From Ascarosepion bandense (taxonomy: Eukaryota; Mollusca; Cephalopoda; Sepiida; Sepiidae): a stretch of DNA of 64,000 bases. A program made the position numbers and the translations under genes. Numbering within the stretch: the first letter of the stretch is position 1; every line of letters begins with the position of its first letter. The stretch covers positions 717,710 to 781,709 of the forward strand of contig JBBBDQ010001685.1 of NCBI GenBank assembly GCA_037127315.1, in the 5' to 3' direction. The notes beneath the pieces were generated by a model. That model was not told the DNA's origin and searched no databases. It was given only the letters and a program-made list of their open reading frames with translations. Below are positions 63,782 to 64,000 of this stretch, piece by piece.

Positions 63782-63928
63782 GTGGGTCATTCAATGAATA
63801 AGATGAATTTTTCGGCATAAGGACTTCTACGAGGGTCATTCAATAAATAAGGTGGATTTTTCGGTATAAGGACTTCTACGAGGGTCATTCAGTAAATAAG
63901 GTGAACTTTTCGGTATAAGGACTTCTAA
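63782..63928 (+). repeat. Mariner terminal repeat triplicated, 49-bp period
   Basis: GGGTCATTCAATAAATAAGG-type start at 63784, 63833 and 63882, each running to CGGTATAAGGACTTCTA. Confidence 0.9.
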
Positions 63929-64000
63929 TAGAGCTTTTTTAAAAAAATTTTTTCCTTTACTTCTTTTTCAAAGCGATTTAAATTTTTTTTTCAGATTGAG
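63782..64000 (+). mobile_element. Mariner element, left end, cut by window edge
   Basis: After the triplicated TIR comes TCCTTTACTTCTTTTTCAAA and GATTTAAATTTTTTTTTCAG, matching the 5' region of the element at 43076-43215. The transposase would start about 15-30 bases beyond the window. Confidence 0.8.

Overview
This is a eukaryotic, AT-rich, repeat-saturated intergenic stretch. I found no host protein-coding exon, no complete functional gene and no canonical full-length RNA gene. The content suggests a mollusc, plausibly a cephalopod: dense (TA)n/(CA)n/(GATA)n microsatellites, tRNA-derived SINEs, APE-type CR1/jockey-like, RTE and R4/Dong-like LINEs, several mariner/Tc lineages and Helitrons. 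The phylum is inferred from repeat flavour only; no host gene anchors it. Nearly every open reading frame here is a piece of a decayed transposon or lies antisense to one.

Layout. 0.09-2.75 kb: a Tc3-like element with about 190-bp inverted repeats. 2.8-3.4 kb: three tandem units, each joining a tRNA-like promoter region to a hammerhead-ribozyme motif. 4.9-8.2 kb: R4-like LINE, triplicated mariner-like transposase pieces, RTE ends. 8.3-9.1 and 12.5-13.2 kb: two arrays of an ~80-bp repeat carrying a conserved small inverted repeat. Between them lie a single-copy hammerhead element (9.2 kb), a large inverted repeat (9.5-9.9 kb) and a foldback element (10.4-12.2 kb) nested with a LINE and an RTE, partly duplicated at 14.6-16.1 kb. 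16-21 kb: mariner and pogo-like remnants, SINEs, a Helitron. 21.7-23.3 kb: a ~96-bp satellite interrupted by a SINE and a LINE. 24.1-28 kb: a Helitron abutting a near full-length minus-strand LINE that holds a candidate solo LTR. 29.6-33 kb: LINEs, SINEs and a tandem duplication giving a paralogous filled/empty SINE site. 33.2-40 kb: a Helitron, a mariner split by a 2.5-kb LINE, an R4-like LINE. 42-48.3 kb: a mariner deletion derivative, duplicated RTE segments, LINE pieces and the first 5S-tRNA chimeric SINE. 48.7-50.3 kb: inverted repeats around microsatellites. 50.9-53.7 kb: two more 5S-tRNA SINEs, a mariner fragment, an ordinary SINE. 54-60.2 kb: a nearly full-length plus-strand LINE and RTE copies, one holding a SINE with clear target duplication. 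61-64 kb: older LINE/RTE/SINE nesting, a fourth 5S-tRNA SINE, and a mariner end whose terminal repeat is triplicated at the window edge.

The most interesting elements are small RNA-based retroposons: (1) a tRNA-like plus type-I hammerhead composite, tandem at 2.8-3.4 kb and monomeric at 9.2 kb, resembling retrozymes or schistosome Sm-alpha-type elements; (2) a dimeric SINE in which a 5S-rRNA-derived head is fused to a tRNA-derived body, seen four times with the same order and strand. The LINEs present (CR1-like, RTE, R4-like) are possible sources of mobilising enzymes, but I cannot show which one moves which element.
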